Shown here: positions 33,487 to 42,344 of the stretch, in pieces | Position numbering within the stretch: the stretch's first letter is position 1 | How the letters are laid out: each line of letters opens with the position of its first letter | Source of the DNA: Marinovum sp034669705 | GTDB taxonomy: Bacteria > Pseudomonadota > Alphaproteobacteria > Rhodobacterales > Rhodobacteraceae | Length of the DNA: 64,000 bases | Direction: 5' to 3' | Assembly (NCBI RefSeq): GCF_034669705.1 | Contig: NZ_JAXMOR010000024.1 | Span: 1 to 64,000, forward strand | Made by a program: the position numbers and the translations under genes | Notes under the pieces: generated by a model | The model's input: only the letters and a program-made list of their open reading frames with translations | The model's database searches: none | What the model was told of the DNA's origin: nothing

Positions 33487-34209
33487 TCAGCCAAGCACGG
33501 CGCGGCCCAGCTCGGTCAGCGTATAGGTCGCCTCGCCCTCGAAAACGCCGACGCTGAGCGGCCGGCCATAGCCCGCCCCGGTGTCGAGATTGACCCGGTT
33601 GCCATAATGCGTCGCCGCCTTGATCGCGGTATGGCCATGCACCACCAGCGCCTCGAAGGGCCGGGTCTCTTCGAGAAATGCGTCGCGGATCCAGACAAGG
33701 TCATCCTCGTCCTGCCGATCCAAAGGCACGCCGGGGCGCAGGCCCGCATGGACAAAGATCAGCCCCGGCTCGCGGTGCAGCAGCTTGCGCGTTGCGAGAA
33801 ATTGCTTGTGGGTCTCTGGCACCCGGGCGCGGGCCTCGGCCAGCAACGCGTCCTCGGGGCGGTCCTCGGCGACGTCGACCCCGTAGGAGGCCAGCGTCAT
33901 CGGCCCGCCGAGCGCCGGGTGCAGCCAGCCCTTGCCGGACAGGATGCGGGCGTCATGGCGCGTGCCGTCCTCGAGGAAGCGGCGGAACATGCGGTCATGG
34001 TTGCCGGTCAGCGCGATCCAGTCGCGGCCCTCTGCCAGCCCGCGCACCAGCAGCTCGATCACGCCGAAGGAGTCCGGCCCCCGGTCGACCAGATCGCCGA
34101 GAAAGACCACCCGCGCGTCCGGCCCGCCGTCGGCCTCGATCCATTCGAGCGCCCGGCAGAGCATGTCAAACTGTCCGTGCACATCGCCGATGGCATAGAT
34201 CGGTTTCAT
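33487..34209 (-). CDS. Calcineurin-like metallophosphoesterase
   Basis: A 240-residue phosphoesterase of the serine/threonine phosphatase or diadenosine tetraphosphatase-like group. All metal motifs are visible: GDVHGQ (8-13), GDLVDRGPDS (38-47), GNHDRM (about 69-74), and a late His-containing motif VVHGHT. It is convergent with the saccharopine genes: its stop shares the TGATCA junction at 33483-33488. Substrate not determined. Confidence 0.88.
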   Translation of the reverse strand: MKPIYAIGDVHGQFDMLCRALEWIEADGGPDARVVFLGDLVDRGPDSFGVIELLVRGLAEGRDWIALTGNHDRMFRRFLEDGTRHDARILSGKGWLHPALGGPMTLASYGVDVAEDRPEDALLAEARARVPETHKQFLATRKLLHREPGLIFVHAGLRPGVPLDRQDEDDLVWIRDAFLEETRPFEALVVHGHTAIKAATHYGNRVNLDTGAGYGRPLSVGVFEGEATYTLTELGRAVLG

Positions 34210-34267
34210 CGCGCGCTCCCTTTTGCGCGAGGCTTAGCAGCTTGTCGCGCAGGCCGCACCTGGGTTT

Positions 34268-34909
34268 TCAGTCGCCGAGAAAGGCGATGGTCAACGGCAC
34301 CGGCGCCACCGCGAGCATGGTGGTCAGGGCAAACAGCAGCGGTGAGAACACCCGGCTGAGCCCGGCCATCATGGCAATGCCGCCGCCGCCGCCAAGCACG
34401 ATATTGCCCGGCATGTTGAAGAGCAGCGCAAGGGCCAGGTAGCGCTGGCGCAAGAGCACCGCCGCGGCGCGGTTGGGGGCTGCGGCCACCAGTGCCGGAA
34501 AGACCGCCTCCTGCGGCAGCGCCCCGAGGCGGAGAAAGAGCGCCTGGGCGCGGCGCAACCCGAACTCGCCGGCCAGCCGCGCCAGCACCGTCGGCGGCAC
34601 CAGCCGGCCAGCAATGAAGGCAAGCCAGAGCCCGACGAGGGTACAGAGATAGACAAGGTAGCCCATTTCGGGCCCGCCGATGGCCATCAGCATCAGCCCG
34701 ATCTCGATGCCGGGCACGAAAGGCAGGGCAAGCGCCAGCGCATAGAGCAGCAGCGCGCTAACCACCAACCGGCGCAGCATCCGCGGATCGGCGGCGGCGA
34801 GGTCCGCCTCGAGCATGGCAAAGAAGGCCTGCAGGTAGCGGTTGGCGAGCACCAGCAGGGCGATCAGGACGAGCAGTCTGAGAACGGTGGCAGCACGCGG
34901 TCGCGACAC
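34268..34909 (-). CDS. Integral membrane protein, DedA/TVP38-like
   Basis: A 213-residue protein with about six hydrophobic segments. The segment ALPFVPGIEIGLMLMAIGG resembles the re-entrant region of the SNARE-associated/VTT (DedA, TVP38) family, which transports or scrambles lipids. The frame stays open to ATG 34990 but that extension would run through the serA terminator hairpin, so the GTG at 34909, preceded by AGGGGGT, is the better start. No enzyme motif. Confidence 0.7.
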   Translation of the reverse strand: MSRPRAATVLRLLVLIALLVLANRYLQAFFAMLEADLAAADPRMLRRLVVSALLLYALALALPFVPGIEIGLMLMAIGGPEMGYLVYLCTLVGLWLAFIAGRLVPPTVLARLAGEFGLRRAQALFLRLGALPQEAVFPALVAAAPNRAAAVLLRQRYLALALLFNMPGNIVLGGGGGIAMMAGLSRVFSPLLFALTTMLAVAPVPLTIAFLGD

Positions 34910-34950
34910 GGGGACCCCCTTTGGTGCGGCCAGACTAGCAGAGCAGAGAC

Positions 34951-34979
34951 GAAACGCCGCCCGGAAAGGGCGGCGTTTC
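34951..34979 (-). terminator. serA terminator
   Basis: A 12-bp perfect stem GAAACGCCGCCC / GGGCGGCGTTTC with a 5-nt loop lies 29-57 bp past the serA stop. On the minus strand it ends in TTTC, so it is a likely rho-independent terminator. Confidence 0.8.
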
Positions 34980-35008
34980 TCGGTATTCATAGGGCCGGAA
35001 AAACCGGC

Positions 35009-36607
35009 TCAGGCAACCTCGAACTGCAGCGGCTTGACCTGCCGGAACATGCCGGTGGCGGTCAGCTTGTCGAGCACCGGGGTCGGCACGACGCCATCGA
35101 CATAGAGCAGGGCAATCGCCTCGCCGCCCTTGTCGTGGCGACCGAGGGTGAAGTTGGCGATATTGACGGCGTTCTCGCCCAGGGTCTGGCCCAAGGTGCC
35201 GATGATGCCCGGCATGTCCTCGTTCGAGGTATAGAGCATGTGTTCGCCGATCTCGGCGTCGATGTTGATGCCCTTGATCTGGATGAACCGCGGCTTGCCG
35301 TCAGAGAACACCGTGCCGGCGATCGACCGCTCGCGCTTGTCGGTCACCACGGTCACCTTCACGTAGCCGTCGAAGGCGCCGGACTTGTGCTGGTTGGTGG
35401 TCGAGATCTTGACGCCGCGCTCCTCGGCGATCACCGGCGCCGAGACCATGTTCACCTCGGGGTTGGCGCGCTTCATGATGCCGGCGATGGTGGCGCAGTT
35501 CAGCGCCGCCAGGTTCATCTCGGCGACCGAGCCGTCATAGAGGATGTTGATCGCCTTGATCGGCTCGTCGGTCATTTGGCCGATGAACGACCCGAGGTGA
35601 CCGGCCAGCTTGACCCAGGGGCCCATGACCTTGGCTTCCTCGGCGGTGACCGAGGGCATGTTGAGCGCGTTCTCGACCGCGCCGGTCAGCAGGTAGTTCG
35701 ACATCTGCTCGGCGACCTGAAGTGCCACGTTCTCCTGCGCTTCGGTGGTGGCGGCACCGAGGTGCGGGGTGCAGACCACGTTGGGCAGGTTGAAAAGCGG
35801 GTTCTCCGTGGCCGGCTCTTCCGAGAAGACGTCGAAGGCCGCACCGGCCACATGGCCCTCTTTCAGCGCATCGGCCAGCGCCGCCTCGTCGACCAGCCCG
35901 CCGCGGGCGCAGTTGATGATCCGCACGCCCTTCTTGGTCTTGGCCAGGTTCTCGCGGCTCAGGATGTTGCGGGTGCCATCGGTCAGCGGCACGTGCAGGG
36001 TGATGAAATCGGCGCGCGCCAGCAGCTCGTCGAGCTCGACCTTCTCGACGCCCATCTTGTCGGCCTTGTCCTGGCTCAGGTAGGGGTCGAAGGCCACGAC
36101 CTTCATCTTGAGGCCGCGGGCGCGGTCGCAGACGATGCCGCCGATGTTGCCGGCGCCGATCACGCCGAGGGTCTTGTTGGTCAGCTCGACGCCCATGAAC
36201 TTGGACTTTTCCCACTTGCCGGCATGGGTCGAGACGCTGGCCTCGGGGATCTGCCGGGCGACCGAGAACATCATCGCGATGGCATGTTCGGCGGTGGTGA
36301 TCATGTTGCCGAAGGGCGTGTTCATCACGATCACGCCTTTTTTCGAGGCGGCGGGCTTGTCGATGTTGTCGGTGCCGATGCCGGCGCGGCCGATCACCTT
36401 GAGGTTGGTGGCGCTCTCGAGGATCTTTTCGGTCACCTTGGTGGCCGAGCGGATGGCGAGACCGTCATAGTCGCCGATCACCTCGGCGAGCTTGTCCTTG
36501 TCCTTTCCGAGGTCGGGGCGGAAATCCACCTCGATGCCGCGGTTGCGGAAGATCTGGATGGCGGCTTCGGAAAGCTTGTCGGAGATGAGAACTTTGGGGG
36601 CGGTCAT
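35009..36607 (-). CDS. serA: D-3-phosphoglycerate dehydrogenase
   Basis: A 532-residue type-1 (long) PGDH that catalyses the first step of serine biosynthesis. It has substrate- and NAD-binding domains with GAGNIGG (about 148-154), catalytic Arg in INCARGGLVDE region, Glu, and His in CTPHLGAAT. The intervening ASB domain (about 330-450) and C-terminal ACT domain (about 455-532), the latter a serine-sensing fold, are present. The gene is third in serC-orf-serA and ends at a strong hairpin. Confidence 0.97.
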   Translation of the reverse strand: MTAPKVLISDKLSEAAIQIFRNRGIEVDFRPDLGKDKDKLAEVIGDYDGLAIRSATKVTEKILESATNLKVIGRAGIGTDNIDKPAASKKGVIVMNTPFGNMITTAEHAIAMMFSVARQIPEASVSTHAGKWEKSKFMGVELTNKTLGVIGAGNIGGIVCDRARGLKMKVVAFDPYLSQDKADKMGVEKVELDELLARADFITLHVPLTDGTRNILSRENLAKTKKGVRIINCARGGLVDEAALADALKEGHVAGAAFDVFSEEPATENPLFNLPNVVCTPHLGAATTEAQENVALQVAEQMSNYLLTGAVENALNMPSVTAEEAKVMGPWVKLAGHLGSFIGQMTDEPIKAINILYDGSVAEMNLAALNCATIAGIMKRANPEVNMVSAPVIAEERGVKISTTNQHKSGAFDGYVKVTVVTDKRERSIAGTVFSDGKPRFIQIKGINIDAEIGEHMLYTSNEDMPGIIGTLGQTLGENAVNIANFTLGRHDKGGEAIALLYVDGVVPTPVLDKLTATGMFRQVKPLQFEVA

Positions 36608-36701
36608 GGGGCGGATCCCTTGTTGATGTCCGGCAGGGCCGGGGAGGTCGGATTGATGTGAGGTGGAAGAGGCCGCCCGTCCGGGCGGGCCCAGTGTGAT
36701 G

Positions 36702-37184
36702 TCAGCGCAGCCAGCGATCCATCTCGGGATAGGGCCGCGTGGCGGTGCCGGGCTGCCGGCCGTGCGGATCGGCGGTCACTCCGAACCAGATCAGCAGGGG
36801 CAGACCGGGACCGATGCCGTTGGAATAGGCTTCGATCATCGCGTCGGCACCGTCGCTGTAGCCGTGCTCGTGAAAGACCAGCCTGACCGGCAGGTTCAGG
36901 TGGCACACCGCGGCGTAGGACCATGCGGCGGCCGCCATCTCCTCGGCCTTGGTGGGCTTCAGAACAGGCTGCATCCGGCGCTCTTTGTCGGCAACCGCGA
37001 TATGACCGGCCTCGTGGAGGATGTCTCCGGGATAGGCGAGGCGGCCGTGGTCGACGATCAGGGCGCCGTTCTGGATATCAAGACCGGGAAGAAAGGTCTT
37101 GTGCGCCAGGGTGCGGTCCCGAACCTCGATCCCGATGCTGCGCACGAACTCGAGGAGCCGTGGAACAACGGGATCGACCGGCAC
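36702..37184 (-). CDS. HExxH-containing protein in the serC-serA operon
   Basis: A 160-residue protein of unknown family. A zinc-metalloprotease-type motif HEAGH lies at residues 57-61 within LHEAGHIAV, in a predicted helix. The next third has a mostly hydrophobic, Ala-rich helix EEMAAAAWSYAAV at about 82-94. No signal peptide or transmembrane helix. It starts 3 bp after the serC stop and ends 94 bp before serA, so it is cotranscribed with serine biosynthesis. It may be an ImmA/IrrE-like or minor peptidase fold; function unknown. Confidence 0.75.
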   Translation of the reverse strand: MPVDPVVPRLLEFVRSIGIEVRDRTLAHKTFLPGLDIQNGALIVDHGRLAYPGDILHEAGHIAVADKERRMQPVLKPTKAEEMAAAAWSYAAVCHLNLPVRLVFHEHGYSDGADAMIEAYSNGIGPGLPLLIWFGVTADPHGRQPGTATRPYPEMDRWLR

Positions 37185-37187
37185 GGG

Positions 37188-38369
37188 TCAGGCCGCCTCG
37201 GACTGCTCGGCGAGCGTCGCCTCGTAGGCCCAGGCAAGCCAGGGCAGCATCGCCTTGATGTCCGCCGTCTCGACCGTGCCACCGCACCAGATGCGCAGGC
37301 CAGCCGGCGCGTCGCGATAGGCGCCGACGTCAAGCGCCACGCCCTCGGCTTCCAGCCGCTTGGCCACCGCCTTGGCAAACCCTGCACCGTCGGTGATGCG
37401 GGCGTCGGTGAACTTGAGGCAGACGCTGGTGTTCGAGCGGGTCGCCGGGTCGGCGGCCAGGTTGGCGATCCAGTCGTTGGCGTCGCAGAAATCCCAGATC
37501 GCCTGTGCGTTGGCATCGGCGCGGGCCTTCAGCCCGTCGAGCCCGCCCACCGAGCGCGCCCAGTCGAGCGCCACAAGGTAATCCTCGACCGCCAGCATCG
37601 ACGGGGTGTTGATCGTCTCGCCCTTGAAGATGCCCTCGATCAGCTTGCCGCCCTTGGTCAGGCGAAAGATCTTCGGCAGCGGCCAGGCCGGGGTGTAGCT
37701 TTCCAGCCGTTCCACCGCACGCGGGCTGAGGATCAGCATGCCATGCGCCGCTTCGCCGCCCAGCACCTTCTGCCAGGAGAAGGTGGTGACGTCGAGCTTG
37801 TCCCAGGGCAGGTCCTGCGCGAAGGCCGCCGAGGTGGCGTCGCAGATGGTCAGGCCGCCGCGGTCGGCGGGGATCGCTTCGCCCGAGGGCATGCGCACGC
37901 CGGAAGTGGTGCCGTTCCATGTAAAGACGACGTCGGTGTCATAGTCGACCGCGGCCATGTCGACGATCTCGCCATAGTCGGCGGTCTTGACCTCGGCGTC
38001 GATCTTGAGCTGCTTGACCACATCGGTGACCCAGCCGGCGCCGAAGCTTTCCCAGGCGACCATGGTGGCGGGGCGTTCGCCCAGGAGAGACCACATCGCC
38101 ATTTCGACGGCACCGGTGTCCGAAGCCGGCACGATGCCGATCCGGTAGTCGGCCGGAATGCCCAGGATGTCGCGGGTTTCCTCGATGGCGGCGTGGAGCT
38201 TTGCCTTGCCCACGGCGGCACGGTGCGAGCGGCCCAGGGGCGCGTCGGACAGCTGTGTCAGCTCGAATGTGGGGATTTTGGCGCAGGGGCCAGAGGAGAA
38301 ACGCGGGTTGGTCGGCCGCGTGTCAGGTTTGCGCACGAGATCGTGCGACGCCGGTTCTTGCATAGCCAT
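37188..38369 (-). CDS. serC: Phosphoserine aminotransferase
   Basis: A 393-residue PLP-dependent class V aminotransferase of the alphaproteobacterial SerC type, converting 3-phosphohydroxypyruvate to phosphoserine. Visible markers are NPRFSSGPCAK near residue 21, the PLP-lysine region FSWQKVLGGEAAHG (about 199-212), and KGETINTPSM. Start at ATG 38369 with GGAAGGGT 6 nt upstream, embedded in a leader that can form alternative hairpins. It heads the serC-orf-serA operon and is divergent from serB. Confidence 0.95.
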   Translation of the reverse strand: MAMQEPASHDLVRKPDTRPTNPRFSSGPCAKIPTFELTQLSDAPLGRSHRAAVGKAKLHAAIEETRDILGIPADYRIGIVPASDTGAVEMAMWSLLGERPATMVAWESFGAGWVTDVVKQLKIDAEVKTADYGEIVDMAAVDYDTDVVFTWNGTTSGVRMPSGEAIPADRGGLTICDATSAAFAQDLPWDKLDVTTFSWQKVLGGEAAHGMLILSPRAVERLESYTPAWPLPKIFRLTKGGKLIEGIFKGETINTPSMLAVEDYLVALDWARSVGGLDGLKARADANAQAIWDFCDANDWIANLAADPATRSNTSVCLKFTDARITDGAGFAKAVAKRLEAEGVALDVGAYRDAPAGLRIWCGGTVETADIKAMLPWLAWAYEATLAEQSEAA

Positions 38370-38510
38370 ATAGCTACCCTTCCAGATAAGCGCCCCTCGT
38401 TGGGGAGGGGTGTCCCGCCGCCGGACATACGGCCCGCCGGCGCGTCCGGCAACAGGAAATTGCGCCGCCGCGACCTTTTCTGCACCGGATCCGTCGCGGC
38501 GGGGTTCCGA
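38370..38510 (-). ncRNA. serC leader RNA (candidate regulatory 5' UTR)
   Basis: Upstream of serC the minus strand folds into a series of stems: CCGCCGCGAC/GTCGCGGCGG (38502-38493 with 38474-38465), GCCGGAC/GTCCGGC (38450-38444 with 38426-38420), and CCCCTC/GAGGGG (38410-38405 with 38398-38393). The ribosome binding site GGAAGGGT (38383-38376) can pair instead with ACCCCTCC (38411-38404), excluding the last hairpin. A serC leader whose last stem overlaps the ribosome binding site is a known motif upstream of serC in alphaproteobacteria. Confidence 0.6.
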
Positions 38511-38584
38511 TCGGAAACCTCAGGAGGCAGTGGCGTTTCGCGCGGCGGTGCGGTAGGGGCAGGCCGCAACCAAGGAGTGCCGCC

Positions 38585-39454
38585 ATGTATGTCACCACTT
38601 TGATCGCCAGACCCGGCCAGCTGGACCCCGCCGCCGCCGAGGCGCTGCGCAATGCCTGGGGCGGTGGCGCCCTGCAGTGGCTCGCCCCCGACGAGGCTGC
38701 GGAGTTTTCGCTCGACACTGTGCCGGAGAATCGCTGGCAGGTCTGGGAGGAGATGCAGGTGCTGGGCATCGATCTGGTGGTGCAGCCCGCCGAGGGGCGG
38801 CGCAAGAAGATGCTGCTGGCCGACATGGACAGCACGATGATCCAGCAGGAGTGCATCGACGAGCTGGCCGAGGAGGCCGGGGTCGGCGATCGGGTCAAGG
38901 AAATCACCGCGCGGGCGATGAACGGCGAGCTGGATTTCGAAGGCGCGCTGACCGAGCGGGTCGGGCTGCTCAAGGGTCTGCCCGAAGCGATCATCGCACA
39001 GGTGCTGGAGACCCGGATCACCCTGATGCCCGGTGGCAAACAGCTGCTGGCGACGATGAAGGCCCGGGGCGGCTATTGCGCGCTGGTCTCTGGCGGGTTC
39101 ACCGCCTTTACCGCGCGGGTGGCCGAGCAGCTGGGGTTTGACGAGAACCGCGCCAACACGCTGACCATTGTCGAGGGCGCGCTCTCGGGCGAGGTCGGCC
39201 GGCCGATCCTCGGGCGCGAGGCCAAGGTGCAGGCGCTGGAAGAGATCACCGCGCGGCTGGGGATTTCCGAGGCCGAGGTGATCGCGGTGGGCGACGGCGC
39301 CAACGATCTCGGCATGCTGCACCGGGCCGGCGCGGGCGTTGCGTTGCATGCCAAGCCGGCGGTGGCGGCGGAATGCGACATTCGCATCAACCACGGCGAC
39401 CTGACGGCGCTGCTTTACCTGCAGGGCTATGCGGCGTCGGAGTTCGCCGGCTGA
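38585..39454 (+). CDS. serB: Phosphoserine phosphatase
   Basis: A 289-residue HAD-family phosphatase that makes L-serine from phosphoserine. The nucleophile motif is DMDSTMIQQECIDE (about residues 81-94) with Asp81 and Asp83. Motif II SGGF and motif III GDGANDLGM are intact. An N-terminal ACT-like region (1-75) precedes it. Ribosome site AAGGAG. Divergent from serC, so all three serine enzymes lie within 4.5 kb. Followed by palindromic repeats. Confidence 0.95.
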   Translation: MYVTTLIARPGQLDPAAAEALRNAWGGGALQWLAPDEAAEFSLDTVPENRWQVWEEMQVLGIDLVVQPAEGRRKKMLLADMDSTMIQQECIDELAEEAGVGDRVKEITARAMNGELDFEGALTERVGLLKGLPEAIIAQVLETRITLMPGGKQLLATMKARGGYCALVSGGFTAFTARVAEQLGFDENRANTLTIVEGALSGEVGRPILGREAKVQALEEITARLGISEAEVIAVGDGANDLGMLHRAGAGVALHAKPAVAAECDIRINHGDLTALLYLQGYAASEFAG

Positions 39455-39667
39455 TCTGACCCGCGCCCCGGACTTGATCCGGGGCCTCCCGGTTTGCTGC
39501 CTGGAGGTCCCGGCGCGGAGGCATTCTGGGCTGCGAGGAGGTCCCGGATCAAGTCCGGGACGCGGTGTGTCTATTGCCGGCTCGGAGGCCCCGGATCAGG
39601 TCCGGGACGCGGTAGGGGCTGCGTCTTTGGCGTTGAGGTCTCGGCGCGGCGGCCGGAACGGGAGTTG
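39455..39667. repeat. Three palindromic repeats between serB and a VOC gene
   Basis: Palindromic units lie at 39466-39486 (CCCCGGACTTGATCCGGGG), 39542-39560 and about 39589-39608 (CCCCGGATCAGGTCCGGGA). They alternate in their central asymmetric bases (CTTGA or TCAAG), as expected for mixed orientation. No gene is present in the gap. Confidence 0.75.
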
Positions 39668-40258
39668 CTAGCGGCCGCTGTAGGGGTTCTTGGCTGCGCG
39701 GTCGTCGCTCAGAGATTGCTGCCGCCGTTCGACCAGAAGTTCGATGGCGTCGGCCAGATGCACCTCGGCGATATGGCCGTCGCCCCGGTCGACCCGCAGA
39801 CGATGCGCCTCGATCATCACGTCCGCATGCGAGCAGCCCATCGGCGGCTCGAACCGGTAGCAGGCCAGTTCGATCAGCAGCCCCAGCGGATCCTTGAAAT
39901 AGATCGAATCCATGAACCCGCGGTCCTTGACCCCGGAGTGCTTGATCCCGCGCGCATCGAGCCGCTCGACCGCCTGCGAAAACGTCGCCTTGGAGACGTT
40001 GAACGCCAGGTGATGCACGCAGCCGGGATCGGTGGGCGTGCGGTCATGCACCGGCTTGCGCGATTCGTTGCTGAAGATGGTGATCAGACGCCCGTCGCCG
40101 GGATCGAAATAGAGATGCCCTTCGTCGGGGTTGTCGAGATTGGGCTGGTCGAAGATGAAGGGCATCCCCAGCACCCCCTCCCAGAAGTCGAGGCTGGTCT
40201 GCCGGTCTGCCCCGATCAGCGTGATGTGATGAACGCCCTGGGCCTGAAGTTTGCGCAT
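39668..40258 (-). CDS. VOC superfamily dioxygenase/glyoxalase-like protein
   Basis: A 196-residue VOC protein. First His ligand in GVHHITLIG (about residues 9-12), second in VHHLAF near 82, and Glu in LGLLIELACY near 126 give the classical His-His-Glu metal triad of extradiol dioxygenases and related enzymes. A C-terminal extension of about 60 residues follows the fold. It converges on serB. No substrate is evident. Confidence 0.82.
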   Translation of the reverse strand: MRKLQAQGVHHITLIGADRQTSLDFWEGVLGMPFIFDQPNLDNPDEGHLYFDPGDGRLITIFSNESRKPVHDRTPTDPGCVHHLAFNVSKATFSQAVERLDARGIKHSGVKDRGFMDSIYFKDPLGLLIELACYRFEPPMGCSHADVMIEAHRLRVDRGDGHIAEVHLADAIELLVERRQQSLSDDRAAKNPYSGR

Positions 40259-40333
40259 ATGTCGGTCCTCCCTTGGCGCAACGATAGAGGGGCGGACCGA
40301 AAAAGCGAGAGTGCAGGCGGGAAATCCCGGCCG

Positions 40334-41140
40334 TCAGGCCGCCTTCAGGCCAAGCTCCGCGTCGCTGGCATGGGTGTCGTACTTGCCTCGCGGCGGCCAG
40401 GGCCGCGCCTGCCAGTCCGGTTCGAAGGCAAAGCTGGACACCTGGCGGCCCTCCGGCAGGGCGCCGTTGCCGGCGCCGAGGGCGTAATCGTAATAGAGCT
40501 TCACGATCTCCTCGCGGCTGACCTGCTGTGCCGCCGGATGCGCCAGGCAGGCCTCGCGCCAGTGCCGCACGCGGGCATATTCGGCCACCGCCGGCACGTC
40601 GAAGTCTTCGTAATACTCGAGGAACCAGAAGCGCATGAACATCGGCGTAAAGACCGCCTCGGCCAGACCGAAATCGTCGAACAGCCAAGGCCCGTCGCCG
40701 CGCCCTTCATGGCGCAGGAAGGCGTCGATCTCGCGGTAGAGGCCCAGCATCTTCTCCACATGCGCCGCCCGCTTGTCGCGGTCCTGATTCATCACGAAGC
40801 TGTAGCCGGCCATGGTGAAGCTGCCTTCCTTGGCGATCAGCATCGATTCCACCGCATGTTCCAGCGGATCGGCCCGGCGCAGCGGCCTGTCTCCCACGAC
40901 CTCGTCGAGGTAACGCAGGATGACGAGGCTTTCCTTGACGATCTGTCCATCCGGCATCTCGAGCACCGGCAGCGCCGTGGTGCCGCGGGTCTTTTCCAGC
41001 AGGGCGGGGTCGCGGGGCTTGGTGATGTCGACCACCTGAAAGGTGACGGCATCGCGCGCGCCTTTCAGGTCGAGCATGATCTCGAGCCGTTGCGAGAACG
41101 GGCAGACGGGGATGTGATAGACGATCGGGGTCCGGGACAT
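40334..41140 (-). CDS. Glutathione S-transferase family protein
   Basis: A 268-residue GST-fold protein. The N-terminal thioredoxin-like domain has CPFSQR (Cys12), as in omega or beta-etherase-like classes, and a LPVLEMPDG/IVKESLVILRYL glutathione-binding segment. The helical C-terminal domain is longer than usual. The start at ATG 41140 has AAGAGG upstream. No neighbouring gene suggests its substrate. Confidence 0.85.
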   Translation of the reverse strand: MSRTPIVYHIPVCPFSQRLEIMLDLKGARDAVTFQVVDITKPRDPALLEKTRGTTALPVLEMPDGQIVKESLVILRYLDEVVGDRPLRRADPLEHAVESMLIAKEGSFTMAGYSFVMNQDRDKRAAHVEKMLGLYREIDAFLRHEGRGDGPWLFDDFGLAEAVFTPMFMRFWFLEYYEDFDVPAVAEYARVRHWREACLAHPAAQQVSREEIVKLYYDYALGAGNGALPEGRQVSSFAFEPDWQARPWPPRGKYDTHASDAELGLKAA

Positions 41141-41187
41141 GGTCAACCTCTTGTCAGGGCGCATCACGGGATGCGCGACAAGGAGAG

Positions 41188-41211
41188 AACCCCCGCCCGG
41201 CGGCGGGGGTT
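41188..41211 (-). terminator. Hairpin between the BMP operon end and GST gene
   Basis: A 10-bp stem AACCCCCGCC/GGCGGGGGTT with a 4-nt loop lies 22 bp past the stop of the BMP binding-protein gene on the minus strand. It should end the purine operon transcript. Confidence 0.7.
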
Positions 41212-41232
41212 CCCGTCAGCTTCGGAGAGCGA

Positions 41233-42309
41233 TCAGTTGGGGATCTCGCCGGTCAGGCCTTCGACGTAGAAATCCATCCCCGCCAGGGTGCCGTCGTCAG
41301 CGACCTCACCCTCGGCCAGCCAGGCCGTGCCGTCCTGCTTGTTGATCGGTCCGGTGAAGGGATGGTAGTCGCCGCTGGCGATCCGGTCCTTGAGCGCCAG
41401 AGCCGCCTCCTTGACCTCGGCAGGCACCGCATCGGTGATCTCGCCGATGCCGACCATGCCCGGGCCGATGCCGTCCCAGGTGTCCATGCTCTCCCAGGTG
41501 CCGTCCATCACCGCCTGCACGCGGTCGATGTAATAGGGGGTCCAGTCGTCGATGATCGAGGAGACTCGCGGCATCGGCGCATATTCCGCCATGTCGGAGG
41601 CCTGGCCAAAGGTGATCACGTTGCCGGCCTTCTGCGCCGCGGCCTGCGGCGCGGTAGAATCGGTGTGTTGCAGGATCACGTCGGCACCCTGTTCGATCAG
41701 TGCTGTGGCAGCATCCGCTTCCTTTGCAGGGTCCATCCAAGTGTAGGCCCAAATCACCGAGAATTCGACATCGGGGTTCACCTCCTTGGCGTGGAGATAG
41801 GCCGAGTTTATGCCGCGGATGACCTCGGGGATCGGGAAGGAGGCAATATAGCCGATCTTGTTCGTCTTGGTCATGTGGCCGGCGATCAGCCCCTGAATGG
41901 CACGGCCCTCGTAGAACCGGGCCGAATAGGTCGAGACGTTGTCGGCGCGCTTGTAGCCAGTGGCGTGTTCGAACTTCACGTCCGGGAACTTCTTGGCGAC
42001 GTTGATCGTCGGATCCATATAGCCGAAGGAGGTGGTGAAGATGATGTCGGCTCCAGAAAGCGCCATCTGGGTCATCACACGCTCGCTGTCAGCCCCCTCG
42101 GGAACGGATTCCTGATAGACAAACTCCATCTTGTCTCCGAAATGCTCCTGCATCTCGGTGGCGGAATGATGGTGTGCCTGGTTCCAGCCGCCATCCGTGA
42201 TCGGTCCGACGTAGACAAAGCCGACCTTGGTCTTGTCGTCCTGCGCCATGGCGGTCCCGGCCAAGCCGAGCGCCAGCGCGGCGCCGGTGAGAAGTGTTCT
42301 GCGGTCCAT
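41233..42309 (-). CDS. BMP family ABC transporter substrate-binding protein
   Basis: A 358-residue periplasmic protein of the Bmp (PnrA/Med) family, which binds purine nucleosides. A signal peptide with Arg pair (MDRRTLL) covers about residues 1-22. The ligand pocket of this family uses aromatic and acidic residues around GPITDGGWNQAHH near residue 35 and around GYMDP. It is the last gene of the xdh-transporter block. Purine nucleobase/nucleoside binding is supported by the adjoining xanthine dehydrogenase. Confidence 0.92.
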   Translation of the reverse strand: MDRRTLLTGAALALGLAGTAMAQDDKTKVGFVYVGPITDGGWNQAHHHSATEMQEHFGDKMEFVYQESVPEGADSERVMTQMALSGADIIFTTSFGYMDPTINVAKKFPDVKFEHATGYKRADNVSTYSARFYEGRAIQGLIAGHMTKTNKIGYIASFPIPEVIRGINSAYLHAKEVNPDVEFSVIWAYTWMDPAKEADAATALIEQGADVILQHTDSTAPQAAAQKAGNVITFGQASDMAEYAPMPRVSSIIDDWTPYYIDRVQAVMDGTWESMDTWDGIGPGMVGIGEITDAVPAEVKEAALALKDRIASGDYHPFTGPINKQDGTAWLAEGEVADDGTLAGMDFYVEGLTGEIPN

Positions 42310-42344
42310 TTGTTAACTCCCTGAGTCTTCTTTTGAATTTGGCC

